From Paraburkholderia bryophila (GTDB lineage Bacteria; Pseudomonadota; Gammaproteobacteria; Burkholderiales; Burkholderiaceae), in contig NZ_QLTK01000015.1 of assembly GCF_003269035.1 (NCBI RefSeq), positions 100,918 through 164,917 on the forward strand: a DNA stretch of 64,000 nucleotides, given 5' to 3'. The position numbers and the translations under genes are program-made. Below are positions 21,348 to 31,644 of this stretch, piece after piece. Within the stretch, counting starts at the first letter, position 1. Each line of letters starts with the position of its first letter. Under the pieces are notes generated by a model. It was not told the DNA's origin and did not search any database. It saw only the letters and a list, made by a program, of their open reading frames with translations.

Positions 21348-23060
21348 CTAGGTGGCTTCCTTGACGTGACGATCCGGCTTCTCCACGCCCGCCGAGCGCA
21401 GCGCCTCATGCAACGTGCTGAAAATGCAGCTCGTGTGGATCACCGGTGTGATGCCATGCCGGTCCATGTCCGCGCGCAGATAACGGTTCACGCGGGCAAA
21501 GATCACCTCGATGCCGCTGGCCTTCAACGCCTGGCACAGCTCCCCGACCGAACGCGCCGCCGAATAGTCGAGGTCGGTGATCGCGCTCGCGTCGACCACG
21601 AACCAGCGCACCTTGCTCGGCGCGTGATCGATCAGACGGCGCGAATCGTCGACGAAAAAGTGGTCGTTCGCGTAGAACAGATCGGCGCCGAAGCGATAAA
21701 CGATCAACCCCGGCGCGGTCTGCATGCCGGGGGCGGCTGGCACCGGCACCCAGACGCCGTCGTCGCCGGGCGCGAGGATCATCGTGTGCGGCCGGTAGCT
21801 GTGGCGCACGTGGCGCAGCAGCGAGAGCGCCACGGCCACCAGAATGCCGTGCTCGACGCCGATCAGCACGACAGCCAGCGCGGTGAACACCGCCAGCGCG
21901 AATTCACCCGGACTTTCACGGCGAATCGAAAACAGCGCCTGCACGTTGATCAGGCCGACGGCGATCGTGAAGACGATGCTGGCGAGAATGCAATGCGGCA
22001 GATACTGCAGAAAACGACTGAAAAATAGTAGTACGACCACCACCACCGCCGCGAATACGACCTGCGCGAACTGGCTGCGCGTCCCCGCGCGATCGCCCAT
22101 GGCCGTTTGCGTCGGGCTGCCGTTGACCACGAAGGCGCCCGTGAACGCCGCCGCCGCGTTGGCCGCGGCAATGCCCAGCAGGTCGGCGTTGGTGTCCACG
22201 GGTTCGTGATAGCGCTCCGCGAACACGCGGCTCGCGGCGGCGCTCTGCGCGACGATCATCACGAAACAGGAGGCCGCGACGGGTAACAGATCGAGCATCT
22301 GCTGCCAGCTTACTGAAGGCATACGCAACGGCGGCAGTCCGCCCGCCACCGGCCCCAGCACGGAGATGCCATGTGCCGCGAAACCGTAGATATCGCTGGC
22401 GGCGATGCCCGCCACGACCGCGAACAGCGGCATCGGCGCACGCGGCAAAAAGCGTTTGCACGCAAGAATGGCGACGACCACCAGCAGCGAAATGGCGAGG
22501 GTCGGCAGATGGATCTGCGCCGCTTCGCGCACCACCAGCGCCAACTGCGCGACGCTGCTGGCCGCATGGCCGGGCACGCCGAACATGTCGCCGAGCATGG
22601 CGATGCCGACCTGCACGCCGACCCCCGCAAGGAAGCCGACCAGCACGGTGCGCGACAGGAAGTCGGCCAGAAAGCCCAGTTTGAAAATACGCGCGACGAG
22701 CAGCAACGCGGCGGTCAGCAACGCGACCATCGCGGCGAGCGACGCATATTCCACGCTCGACGCCGGCGCCATGGTGGAGAGCCGGCTCGCAAAGATGGTG
22801 GCGGTCGCGGAATCGGCGGCGACCACGAGATGCCGTGAGGCGCCGAAAAACGCGAAGGCGAGCAAGGGCAGGAAAACGGTGTAGAGCCCGGCCACCGCGG
22901 GCATGCCGGCGATACGCGCGTAGCCCAGCACTTGTGGAATGTCCATCGACGCGAGTTGCACGCCCGCCAGCGCATCGCGCGCGGCGCCACCGCGCGTCAA
23001 CGGAAGGACGCCCTTCAGCACGCTTATCCGCGCCGTCATACCCGCCAGAAAATCTCGCAT
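21348..23060 (-). CDS. SulP family anion transporter with STAS domain
   Basis: A membrane transporter of about 570 residues. The SulP core (residues about 20-420) has the conserved N-terminal motif ALAGVQLASMDIPQVLGYAR, followed by AGMPAVAGLYTVFLPLLAFA, and the Q-T-x-h-G-like VNGSPTQTAMGDRAG. A cytosolic STAS domain follows (about 450-560; FVVDASAITDLDYSAARSV). The family moves sulphate, bicarbonate or dicarboxylates. The start at 23060 (MRDFLAGMTARISVLKG) was preferred to 23117; an ATG at 23039 is also possible. No carbonic anhydrase is adjacent. Confidence 0.92.
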   Translation of the reverse strand: MRDFLAGMTARISVLKGVLPLTRGGAARDALAGVQLASMDIPQVLGYARIAGMPAVAGLYTVFLPLLAFAFFGASRHLVVAADSATATIFASRLSTMAPASSVEYASLAAMVALLTAALLLVARIFKLGFLADFLSRTVLVGFLAGVGVQVGIAMLGDMFGVPGHAASSVAQLALVVREAAQIHLPTLAISLLVVVAILACKRFLPRAPMPLFAVVAGIAASDIYGFAAHGISVLGPVAGGLPPLRMPSVSWQQMLDLLPVAASCFVMIVAQSAAASRVFAERYHEPVDTNADLLGIAAANAAAAFTGAFVVNGSPTQTAMGDRAGTRSQFAQVVFAAVVVVVLLFFSRFLQYLPHCILASIVFTIAVGLINVQALFSIRRESPGEFALAVFTALAVVLIGVEHGILVAVALSLLRHVRHSYRPHTMILAPGDDGVWVPVPAAPGMQTAPGLIVYRFGADLFYANDHFFVDDSRRLIDHAPSKVRWFVVDASAITDLDYSAARSVGELCQALKASGIEVIFARVNRYLRADMDRHGITPVIHTSCIFSTLHEALRSAGVEKPDRHVKEAT

Positions 23061-23394
23061 ACGCGATGCTGCCCCATTCTTGATGGTAATCGCGCATCGT
23101 GCTGCGATTCGGCACACAAAGGCAAGCGCCGGGCTATCCGGCTTCTGGATTTAACGCTTGAAGTGGCCCGTGACCGGATCGACATGACGCGCGAAATTGA
23201 ACAGCACGACGATGCAAAGCGGACAGGCAATGAAGAATGCGGTCAACATCTCGGGCCCCGTAACAAATTGTTACCGGCAAGTTTAAGCTGGGCAAAAACA
23301 AACCGCAGGAGGGGAAACAGCAAAACACTGTTGCAGACGATTACAGCGCCGTTACGGCGACGGGACGCGTTTCGAGCATAGTTGATGCATTGAA

Positions 23395-23445
23395 ACGTCC
23401 GATACTTCAGACACATGACCAATTTTTGCCTTAAATATCGGACGT
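23395..23445. promoter_or_regulatory. Upstream inverted-repeat pair of the hipBA operator
   Basis: ACGTCCGATA (23395-23404) and TATCGGACGT (23436-23445) are perfect inverted copies, separated by 31 bases. The same core with the same spacing recurs at 23501-23549, which makes a shared DNA-binding protein (HipB) the likely reader. Confidence 0.75.
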
Positions 23446-23500
23446 TATCTCCATGAAACGGCGTTATCACGATGCCCAAGGCATTGAAAGAACAGCCATT

Positions 23501-23549
23501 TGTCCGATACTTTTGACATATCCGATCTGTTTGACTAATCTATCGGACA
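23501..23549 (+). promoter_or_regulatory. hipBA promoter with overlapping operator pair
   Basis: TGTCCGATA (23501-23509) and TATCGGACA (23541-23549) form a second inverted pair, again 31 bases apart. Between them lie a perfect -35 TTGACA (23513-23518), a 17-base spacer and a -10 TAATCT (23536-23541). The right half-site covers the end of the -10 and the predicted transcription start, and touches the ATG at 23549. An internal TATCCGAT (23519-23526) resembles the E. coli HipB half-site. Confidence 0.75.
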
Positions 23550-23932
23550 TGTCCCGCACCCTTCAGCGCCCCTTTCCGTCCGTCGAGAAGCAGATACGCG
23601 CGCTCGGCGAACGCCTGAAACTGGCCCGCCTGCGCCGCGAACTGCCCGCCACGCTGTTCGCCGAACGGCTCGGCATTTCACGCGACACGCTGCACCGTCT
23701 CGAGAAAGGCGATCCTGGCATCGCGCTCGGCACCTATATGCGAGCGCTGCGGGTCCTGGGACTCGACAAGGACATGGACGTCGTCGCCCGCGACGACGCA
23801 CTCGGCCGGAAACTGCAGGACCTCAAGCTGGCGGGTCAACGCAAGCCGCGCGCGAACGCGCCGGGCGCCGCTCGCGGCAAGGCCTCGCGGCCGGCCGGAA
23901 AACCCGCCCGGAAAACCGATGGCCAGCAATAA
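23549..23932 (+). CDS. hipB: HipB-type XRE antitoxin/repressor
   Basis: A 127-residue DNA-binding protein expected to neutralise HipA and repress the operon. The HTH lies at residues about 15-75 (LGERLKLARLRRELPATLFA, then ERLGISRDTLHRLEKGD). The C-terminal 40 residues are a basic Ala/Lys/Arg/Pro tail (AARGKASRPAGKPARKTDGQ). The start at 23549 coincides with the predicted transcription start, leaving no leader; an in-frame ATG at 23453 would add 32 residues but would place the promoter and operator inside the gene. The stop overlaps hipA by 14 bases. Confidence 0.88.
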   Translation: MSRTLQRPFPSVEKQIRALGERLKLARLRRELPATLFAERLGISRDTLHRLEKGDPGIALGTYMRALRVLGLDKDMDVVARDDALGRKLQDLKLAGQRKPRANAPGAARGKASRPAGKPARKTDGQQ

Positions 23933-25175
23933 ACCTCGCGACACCTTCAAGGTGTTTCTCGACGACGTCACGGTAGGCAGCCTGCAGCAGGTCGGCACGC
24001 TGTATCGCCAGACCACGCGCACTGACTTACCCGCTTCGTTTGCCTACGAGCAGAACTGGGTGGACGGACGCCACGCCTTCATGCTCGACCCGCGCCTCGA
24101 GTTGTGGACCGACGAGCAATACCCGCCCGCGAAAGCCGTGGCGTTCGGCATCTTCATGGACTCGGCGCCGGACCGCTGGGGCCGCGTGTTGATGGAGCGT
24201 CGCGAAGCCGCCGCCGCGGATCGGGAAGACCGGCCCATGCGTCATTTGCAGGAAATCGATTTCCTGCTCGGCGTTCACGACCTGACGAGAGTCGGCGCGC
24301 TGCGGTTTCAGAACACCGCCGGCGATTTTCTCGACAACAGCGCCGAGGCCGCGCCGCCGGTCACCGATCTCGCCACCCTCGCGTATATCAGCCTTCGCAT
24401 CGAAGAGGCCGACATCGAAAAAATGCCGGAATACGAGCAATGGCTGGCCATGCTGATCGCGCCGGGCACGTCGCTGGGCGGCGCGCGTCCGAAAGCCAAT
24501 TTCACCAGCCTCGGCCACGACCTGTGGATCGCCAAATTTCCGGCAAAAGAAGACCGCTACGACATTGGCGCATGGGAGTACCTCCTTCATCGGCTGGCAA
24601 GCAAAGCGGGCATCTGGGTGCCTGCGTCCGAGCTCAAATACGTGGGCGCGCGTTACGGCACCTTCTGCGTCGAACGATTCGACCGGTACGACAGCCGCCG
24701 GCGTATGTACGCGTCGGCCATGACCTTGCTCGAGCGGCAGGACGGCGATTCGGACGCAAGCTATCTGGACCTCGCCGAATATCTGGCGAACAACGGCGCG
24801 CAAGGCCATATCGACAGCGATCTCGCGCAACTCTTCAAACGCGTCGTGTTCAATGTCATGGTGGGCAATCGCGACGATCATCTGCGCAATCACGGCTTTA
24901 TTCGTGAAGCGTCGGGCTGGCGTCTGTCGCCCGCCTTCGACATGAATCCGAACCCGAGCAAGCGCGAACATGCGTTGACGCTGGACTCGATGAGCGCCCT
25001 GCCCGATCTCGACGCCGTGATCGACACAGCCGAGTTCTATCGCGTCGACGCGGCCCAGGCGCGGCAGATCGTCGGCGAGGTGCGGGATGCCGTCGAAACA
25101 TGGCGGGACGAGGCCGCCGCGCTCAATCTGTCGCGGCCCGAAATCCAGCGGATGGAAAGTGTCTTTCAGGTCTGA
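23919..25175 (+). CDS. hipA: HipA-type serine/threonine kinase toxin
   Basis: A 418-residue HipA-family kinase; E. coli HipA phosphorylates glutamyl-tRNA synthetase and causes persistence. An N-terminal subdomain (residues 8-95, VFLDDVTVGSLQQ) is followed by the glycine-rich loop APGTSLGGARPKA (182-192) and substrate strand LWIAKFPAKEDRYD. The catalytic loop VGNRDDHLRNHGF (315-327) has its catalytic Asp and metal-binding Asn, and FDMNPNP (340-346) is the DFG-like metal site. All key residues are present, so activity is expected. It overlaps hipB by 14 bases. Confidence 0.92.
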   Translation: MASNKPRDTFKVFLDDVTVGSLQQVGTLYRQTTRTDLPASFAYEQNWVDGRHAFMLDPRLELWTDEQYPPAKAVAFGIFMDSAPDRWGRVLMERREAAAADREDRPMRHLQEIDFLLGVHDLTRVGALRFQNTAGDFLDNSAEAAPPVTDLATLAYISLRIEEADIEKMPEYEQWLAMLIAPGTSLGGARPKANFTSLGHDLWIAKFPAKEDRYDIGAWEYLLHRLASKAGIWVPASELKYVGARYGTFCVERFDRYDSRRRMYASAMTLLERQDGDSDASYLDLAEYLANNGAQGHIDSDLAQLFKRVVFNVMVGNRDDHLRNHGFIREASGWRLSPAFDMNPNPSKREHALTLDSMSALPDLDAVIDTAEFYRVDAAQARQIVGEVRDAVETWRDEAAALNLSRPEIQRMESVFQV

Positions 25176-25344
25176 TGCAACGTCGGCACGACCATTTGCT
25201 GGCGAAACCCCGCGCCTTGGCGCCCGCGTTCCGGTCACGACCGCCTAACCCTTTATAATCCGGCATGATCCGAATCTCGCTCGATACCCTCTCCCAACCG
25301 GCCGCACACGGCCGCCGCGCCGCCTTCCGCTCGAAGGCCGCCGC

Positions 25345-26202
25345 ATGAAAACACCGAAACGTCTGCTCCCGCTGGTCGAAGAAGGCCTGATCGACGAAGT
25401 CATCTCGCAGTTGATGAGCGGCAAGGAAGCCACCGTCTACGTGGTGCGCAGCGGCGACGACATTCGCTGCGCGAAGGTCTATAAAGACGCCAAACAGCGT
25501 AGTTTCCGCCAGGCCGCGTCGTATCGCGAAGGCCGCAAGGTCAAGAACAGCCGCGAACAGCGCGCCATGGAAAAAGGCAGCCGTTACGGGCGCGAAGTGC
25601 AGGAACAGGCATGGCAGAACGCCGAAGTCGACGCGCTGTTCCAACTCGCCAACGCGGGCGTACGCGTGCCGCAGCCGTTTATCTGCACCGACGGTGTGTT
25701 GCTGATGGAGCTGGTCACCGACGCCGACGGCAATGTCGCGCCGCGTCTGAACGACGTGGAGATGAGCGAAGCACGCGCAATCGAACTGCACGCCGTGCTG
25801 GTTCGGGAAGTGGTGCGCATGCTGTGCGCCGGCATGATTCACGGTGACTTGTCCGAGTACAACATTCTGCTGGCCGCCGACGGTCCGGTCATCATCGACC
25901 TGCCGCAGGCGGTGAATGCCGCCGGCAATCTCGAAGCGCCCGCCATGCTGGAACGCGACGTGAATAACCTCGCCACGTATTTCGGGCAGTTCGCACCGGC
26001 ATTGCTGGAAGCCAGCTACGGCAAGGAAATCTGGGCGCTGTACGAAGCAGGCGCGTTGCATGTAGAGAGCGAGTTGACCGGCCGCGTCGAACTCGACACC
26101 ACGCCGATCGATCTGGAAGCGGTGCTGCAGGAACTCGAGGACACGCGGCTCGAAGAGGAAGCCCGTCAGCGCCACGAACAGTCGCTGCGCAGCGGTACCT
26201 AA
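25345..26202 (+). CDS. RIO1-like serine protein kinase (PA4780 type)
   Basis: A 285-residue RIO-fold kinase of the bacterial PA4780 type. The phosphate loop is LMSGKEATVYVV (residues 24-35), the ATP-binding Lys lies in IRCAKVYKD, the catalytic loop is MIHGDLSEYNILL (167-179) and the metal-binding segment is VIIDLPQAVN, where DLP replaces DFG as usual in RIO kinases. A charged helix ends the protein (ELEDTRLEEEARQRHEQ). A TATAAT at 25254-25259 is a candidate -10. The stop overlaps the convergent LacI gene by four bases. Confidence 0.92.
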   Translation: MKTPKRLLPLVEEGLIDEVISQLMSGKEATVYVVRSGDDIRCAKVYKDAKQRSFRQAASYREGRKVKNSREQRAMEKGSRYGREVQEQAWQNAEVDALFQLANAGVRVPQPFICTDGVLLMELVTDADGNVAPRLNDVEMSEARAIELHAVLVREVVRMLCAGMIHGDLSEYNILLAADGPVIIDLPQAVNAAGNLEAPAMLERDVNNLATYFGQFAPALLEASYGKEIWALYEAGALHVESELTGRVELDTTPIDLEAVLQELEDTRLEEEARQRHEQSLRSGT

Positions 26203-27230
26203 GCCACGCCCGGTGCCCGCCCCACCGACTTGCGCATCGTCACGCTCACCGGAAACTCGCGGAAGACTTCCCATGTGGTCCGGTAGCACTGATTGAGCAA
26301 CCACCGCACCGCGTTCTGCGTCAGTTCCGCGGTCGGGATATGCACCGAGGTCAGCCCGGGCGACGCATAAGCGGCCGAGTAATCGTCGTCGTAACCAATC
26401 ACCGAGACCTCGTCCGGCACCGCCACCCCCGCCTCGTGCAGGTACGCGAGCGCGCTCACCGCCATCGTGTCGTTCGCGCAGAACAGCCCTGTGAAGCGCC
26501 GGGTCGTGTCGAGCAACTTGCGGGTGGCGGCGTAACCGCCCTCCGGCGAGAAGTCCGATTCGATCAGCGTGACGTCCTCGCGCGCAATGCCCTCCCGCGC
26601 CAGTTCGGCGAAGAAACCCGCAAGCCGGGTCTGGTTGTCCGACGCGCTGAACGGCCCCGAAATCACCGCGATATGCCGGTGCCCATGATCGAGCAGCGTG
26701 CGTGCCGCCAGCTCGCCGCCACGCCGGTGATCCGCGCAAAACGACGCCTCCGGCAGCTGATCGAACGCGCGGTTCAGAAACACCATTTTCGGATGCATCT
26801 TGTGCAGCATGATCAGGTCTTCGTCGTGCAGATCGTGACTGATCACCACCACGCCGTCGCAATCGCGGCCAATCAGAAAGCGCACCGCCTCCATGGCCTG
26901 CTCGCGCGGCGACACTTCCCCGCAGCCGGTCGCCACCACCACGTGACGGCGCACCGCGCGTAGTTCGGTATCGGTCTGTTTGAGAATCGTGCCGTAATAC
27001 GAGCCGAAGAAAGTCGGCACGAAAATGCCGACCATGCCGAGCGACTGCGTTGCCATGGCGCGCCCGATCGACGACGGGCGGAAGTTCAAAGTCTCGATGG
27101 CAGCCTTCACGCGGGCGGCCGCGTCGGCCGAGATCGGCCCTTTGCCGGAAATGGCGCGCGACGCGGTCGACATGCCCACGCCGGCGAGTGCCGCGACATC
27201 TTTGAGTGTAGCCACGCGGATCTCCGTCAA
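26199..27230 (-). CDS. LacI family repressor of the beta-glucoside operon
   Basis: A 343-residue LacI-type regulator. The HTH and hinge read ATLKDVAALAGVGMSTASRA, then ISGKGPISADAAARVKAAIE; the periplasmic-binding-protein-like sugar domain follows (SLGMVGIFVPTFFGSYY onwards). It is the last gene on the minus strand behind a GH1 glucosidase and a sugar ABC transporter. This, with the palindrome GTGGAAGCGCTTCCAC in front of the GH1 gene, makes it the probable beta-glucoside-responsive repressor of the cluster. It is 42 bases from the ATPase gene. Confidence 0.93.
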   Translation of the reverse strand: MTEIRVATLKDVAALAGVGMSTASRAISGKGPISADAAARVKAAIETLNFRPSSIGRAMATQSLGMVGIFVPTFFGSYYGTILKQTDTELRAVRRHVVVATGCGEVSPREQAMEAVRFLIGRDCDGVVVISHDLHDEDLIMLHKMHPKMVFLNRAFDQLPEASFCADHRRGGELAARTLLDHGHRHIAVISGPFSASDNQTRLAGFFAELAREGIAREDVTLIESDFSPEGGYAATRKLLDTTRRFTGLFCANDTMAVSALAYLHEAGVAVPDEVSVIGYDDDYSAAYASPGLTSVHIPTAELTQNAVRWLLNQCYRTTWEVFREFPVSVTMRKSVGRAPGVA

Positions 27231-27272
27231 GCCTTGTTGTATTCAAGAGCGCCGTTGGCGTCGCCAAACGCG

Positions 27273-28427
<1,155 letters not shown>

Positions 28428-28433
28428 AGCCGT

Positions 28434-29351
28434 CTACCCCTTCACCGCGCCGGACGCAATGCCGCGCACAAACCAGCGGCCCGAAACGAAGTACACCGCC
28501 AGCGGCACCATGGAAGTCAGAATGGTCGCCGCCATATTGACGTTATAGAGCCGCTCGCCGGTCGTCGTGTTGATGATGTTGTTCAGTTGCACGGTCATCG
28601 GCAGATTCTTTGTGCCGGCGAACACGAGCCCGAGAATGAAGTCGTTCCAGATGCCCGTCACCTGCATGATGACCGCCACGACGATGATCGGCGTGGACAT
28701 GGGCAGCATCAGTTGCATGAAGATACGCCAGAAGCCGCCACCGTCGATGCGGGCGGCCTTGAACAGTTCCTGCGGAATCGACGCGTAGTAGTTGCGGAAC
28801 AGCAGCGTCATGACCGGCATGCCGAAGATCGTGTGAATCACCACGATGCCCGGCAACGAACTGAACAGATGCACGCTCGCCAGCACCCGCACGAGCGGAT
28901 AGACCATCACCTGCACCGGAATGAACGCGCCCATCAGCAGCACGCCGAACAGCAAGCCCGCGCCGCGCGGCCGCCAGAACGACAACGCATAGCCGTTCAC
29001 CGCGCCGATTGCAATCGACAGTATCGTGCTCGGCACGACGATGCGCACCGAGTTCCAGAAGCCGACCTGAATGCCGTTGCAATCGAGTCCGGTACAGGCG
29101 GTTTGCCACGCTGCGCTCCACGCGTCCAACGTGAAATGCGCGGGAAACGCCAGCAGATTGCCGAGACGAATCTCGCTCATCGGCTTGACCGACGTCACCA
29201 GCATCACGTACAAAGGCAGCAGGAAAAACAGCGCGGCGGTGAGCAGAAACGCGTAGACGCCAAGGCGCGCCGGCGTGAATGCGGCACGCTTGCGCCGTGG
29301 GCGTGTACCACTCGGCGGGCCGTTTTTCAGCGGCGAACTGAGCGTGTTCAT
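28434..29351 (-). CDS. Carbohydrate ABC transporter permease (MalG type)
   Basis: A 305-residue inner-membrane permease with six hydrophobic segments and the cytosolic EAA loop AARIDGGGFWRIFMQLMLPM that contacts the ATPase. An N-terminal basic stretch (TRPRRKRAAF) precedes TM1. The start at 29351 shares one base with the stop of the preceding permease (TGATG), indicating coupled translation. It is the second of two CUT1-type permeases in the glucoside operon. Confidence 0.93.
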   Translation of the reverse strand: MNTLSSPLKNGPPSGTRPRRKRAAFTPARLGVYAFLLTAALFFLLPLYVMLVTSVKPMSEIRLGNLLAFPAHFTLDAWSAAWQTACTGLDCNGIQVGFWNSVRIVVPSTILSIAIGAVNGYALSFWRPRGAGLLFGVLLMGAFIPVQVMVYPLVRVLASVHLFSSLPGIVVIHTIFGMPVMTLLFRNYYASIPQELFKAARIDGGGFWRIFMQLMLPMSTPIIVVAVIMQVTGIWNDFILGLVFAGTKNLPMTVQLNNIINTTTGERLYNVNMAATILTSMVPLAVYFVSGRWFVRGIASGAVKG

Positions 29352-30316
29352 CACGCCTCCTTGCGCAACGCGGCGCGGCTGCGGGCATAGAAGAACGGCG
29401 CGAGAATCGCCAGCACGGTGGCCAGCAAAACGATGGACGCCGCCGACGCGAGGCCGATATTGGCGCGTCCGAACAGATAGTCCATGATGAACTTGGCCGG
29501 TACTTCGCTGGCGGTGCCGGGACCGCCTTGCGTCATCGCGACCACGGCGTCGTAGAGCTTCACGACCATCACGAACAGCAGCACGAAGGCGGTGGACAGC
29601 GACGGTCCGAGCATCGGCACCACGATGCTCGCATACACGCGCCAGCGCGGAATACCGTCGATACGCGCGGCTTTCCACAGTTCCTCGTCGATACCGCGCA
29701 AGCCGGCAAGCAGTAACGCCATCACCAGACCGGAGGCCTGCCACACCGTCGCGATGACGATCGTGTAGATCACCCAGTCCTGATCGACGATCCAGTCGAA
29801 GCGCGCATGCGCGAAGCCGAGCCTGTGCAACACGGCCTGCGCGCCGAGCTCCGGATTCAGGATCCATTGCCAGACGAGACCGGTCGCGACGAACGACATG
29901 GCGTACGGATAGAGAAAGATCGTCCGCAACGCGCCTTCCGCGACCACGCGCTGATCGATGAAGATCGCCAGCAGCAAACCGATCACCATGCACGCGACGA
30001 TAAAGCACACGCCGTAGATCACGACGTTCTGCAGCGACAGCAGCCAGCGGTCGTTATTGAACAGCCGCGCGTATTGCGAGAGGCCCGCGAAATCGCCGGA
30101 AGGAAACGTGCGCGAATTGCTGAGCGACACGCGCGCGGTCCAGACCATTGTGCCGAGGTACGCGAACACGACGGTCAGGACCATCGGCAGCAACGCCAGC
30201 CACGCCGCGAACGGAAAGCGCTTTTTCAGCGGCTTGCGGCGTGGTCCGCTGTGCGGCGCATTGCGCAACGGCGCAGCAGACTTCGACCCGGCGGCGGGCA
30301 CCTTGAGCGCGTGCAT
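29351..30316 (-). CDS. Carbohydrate ABC transporter permease (MalF/UgpA type)
   Basis: A 321-residue permease with a basic cytosolic N-terminus (RRKPLKKRF) and six predicted helices. Its EAA-type loop reads LWKAARIDGIPRWRVYASIV. It follows the binding-protein gene by 11 bases and is coupled to the next permease, so the ABC importer genes form one unit: binding protein, two permeases, ATPase. Confidence 0.93.
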   Translation of the reverse strand: MHALKVPAAGSKSAAPLRNAPHSGPRRKPLKKRFPFAAWLALLPMVLTVVFAYLGTMVWTARVSLSNSRTFPSGDFAGLSQYARLFNNDRWLLSLQNVVIYGVCFIVACMVIGLLLAIFIDQRVVAEGALRTIFLYPYAMSFVATGLVWQWILNPELGAQAVLHRLGFAHARFDWIVDQDWVIYTIVIATVWQASGLVMALLLAGLRGIDEELWKAARIDGIPRWRVYASIVVPMLGPSLSTAFVLLFVMVVKLYDAVVAMTQGGPGTASEVPAKFIMDYLFGRANIGLASAASIVLLATVLAILAPFFYARSRAALRKEA

Positions 30317-30327
30317 GCTGCGCCCCC

Positions 30328-31566
30328 CTAGCTCTTCAACGCGCTGGCAAAAGCTTTCTGCGCGTCATCCACCGACTGGTTCTTGTTCCAGAAGTTGGTG
30401 ATGACGTCGATCAACGCGCCCTGCGTGTCGGGCGACAGCAGCATTTCCGGATTCGGCAACTGGCGCGACTTGTCCTTCATGATCGCCATGCCCTCCTTCG
30501 CGCAGATGTCGAGACTGCTCACGTCCACGTCGGGACGAATCGGAATCGAGCCTTTCTTCGCGCTGAACGCGACTTGCGCGGCCGGCGAGGTCATCACCGT
30601 GGCGAGCAGATTCTGCGCCTTGATGGTGGTGGGATTATCCGTCTTCGGGAACACGAACACGTCGCCCGCGACCAGATACGGCGAATGCGGACCGAAACCC
30701 GGGAAGCAGCCGAAGTCCTTGCCCGCGACCTGTCTGGCCGCCGAGAATTCGCCCTTGGCCCAGTCGCCCATGATCTGCACGCCCGCCTTGCCGGAAATCA
30801 CCAGTGCGGTCGCGTCGTTCCAGTTGCGGCCCGGCGAACCGGCATCGACGAAATCGTGCAGGCGCTTGAACGCGGCGAGCACCTTCCTGAACGCATCGGA
30901 CTTCACGGCGTTCTGGTCGCGATCGCGATACACCTTCAGATAGAGATCGGGACCACCTACGTCGGCGAACACGGCGTCGAAGGTGATTTTTTCCTGCCAC
31001 GGCTGACCGCCGAGCGCGAGCGGAATCACACCGGCGGTTTTCAGTTTGCCGAGATCGGCGAGGAATTCGTCATAGCTCTTCGGCTCGGCGGCAATCCCGG
31101 CCTTCTGGAACACCGGCTTCGAATAGAAGAACCAGGCGGGCATATGAATGTCGACGGGCGCGGCATAGTAATGCCCTTTCACCTTGATGCTGTCGATGAT
31201 CGACTGCGGGAATACGCCGTTCCAGTTTTCCTTGGCGGCGACGTCGTCGACGTTGTTCAGCAGGCCCTGATCGATCAGGTCGTGAAACTGCTTGGACGTA
31301 TTGAACTGCGCGGCGGTGGGCGGATCGCCGCCGATGATCCGGTTGATCGCCGTGGAGCGCGCCTGATCGGCGCCGGCCACCGCGTTGTCGACCCATTGGC
31401 CGCCGGCCTTGTTATACGCATCGGCGAACTGGCGAATCGCGGCCGACTCGCCGCCCGAGGTCCACCAGTGAATCACGTTGGCCTTCAAGGGATCCGCCTG
31501 CGCAACGACGCCATACAACGCCATTGCCGCCACGATGCCTCGCAAGGCGATTTTTTTGCTGTTCAT
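30328..31566 (-). CDS. Sugar ABC transporter substrate-binding protein
   Basis: A 412-residue periplasmic binding protein (family 1, CUT1). The signal peptide is MNSKKIALRGIVAAMALYGV, ending VAQA, and the mature protein starts DPLKANVIHWWTSGGESAAI. Conserved features include DQARSTAINRIIGGDPPTA and GVIPLALGGQPWQ. Trp and Tyr residues typical of sugar stacking are plentiful. Its location between a GH1 glucosidase and the permeases suggests it binds a beta-glucoside or oligosaccharide. The leader before its start carries a conserved structured element. Confidence 0.93.
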   Translation of the reverse strand: MNSKKIALRGIVAAMALYGVVAQADPLKANVIHWWTSGGESAAIRQFADAYNKAGGQWVDNAVAGADQARSTAINRIIGGDPPTAAQFNTSKQFHDLIDQGLLNNVDDVAAKENWNGVFPQSIIDSIKVKGHYYAAPVDIHMPAWFFYSKPVFQKAGIAAEPKSYDEFLADLGKLKTAGVIPLALGGQPWQEKITFDAVFADVGGPDLYLKVYRDRDQNAVKSDAFRKVLAAFKRLHDFVDAGSPGRNWNDATALVISGKAGVQIMGDWAKGEFSAARQVAGKDFGCFPGFGPHSPYLVAGDVFVFPKTDNPTTIKAQNLLATVMTSPAAQVAFSAKKGSIPIRPDVDVSSLDICAKEGMAIMKDKSRQLPNPEMLLSPDTQGALIDVITNFWNKNQSVDDAQKAFASALKS

Positions 31567-31644
31567 TCCGTCTCCTGTCGGTCGGCGTCAGCGCGTTCGC
31601 CGCGTGGGCCAAGCGTTGGCACCGATCCCATGCAACCTAGTTGC
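31567..31644 (-). promoter_or_regulatory. Leader of the sugar-binding-protein gene, copy A of a shared element
   Basis: Read on the minus strand, this leader contains GCAACT-N3-TTGCATGGGA, a variable segment, AACGCGCTGAC, a six-base spacer and CGACAG merging into the ribosome-binding site. The same blocks in the same order precede the esterase gene at 46628. The plus-strand form TCCCATGCAANNNAGTTGC lies at 31626-31644, GTCAGCGCGTT at 31587-31597 and CTGTCG at 31575-31580. Confidence 0.55.

Noticed and set aside
25123..27267. 714-codon open frame on the minus strand
   Set aside because: Shadow covering the LacI gene in another frame and the antisense of the RIO kinase.
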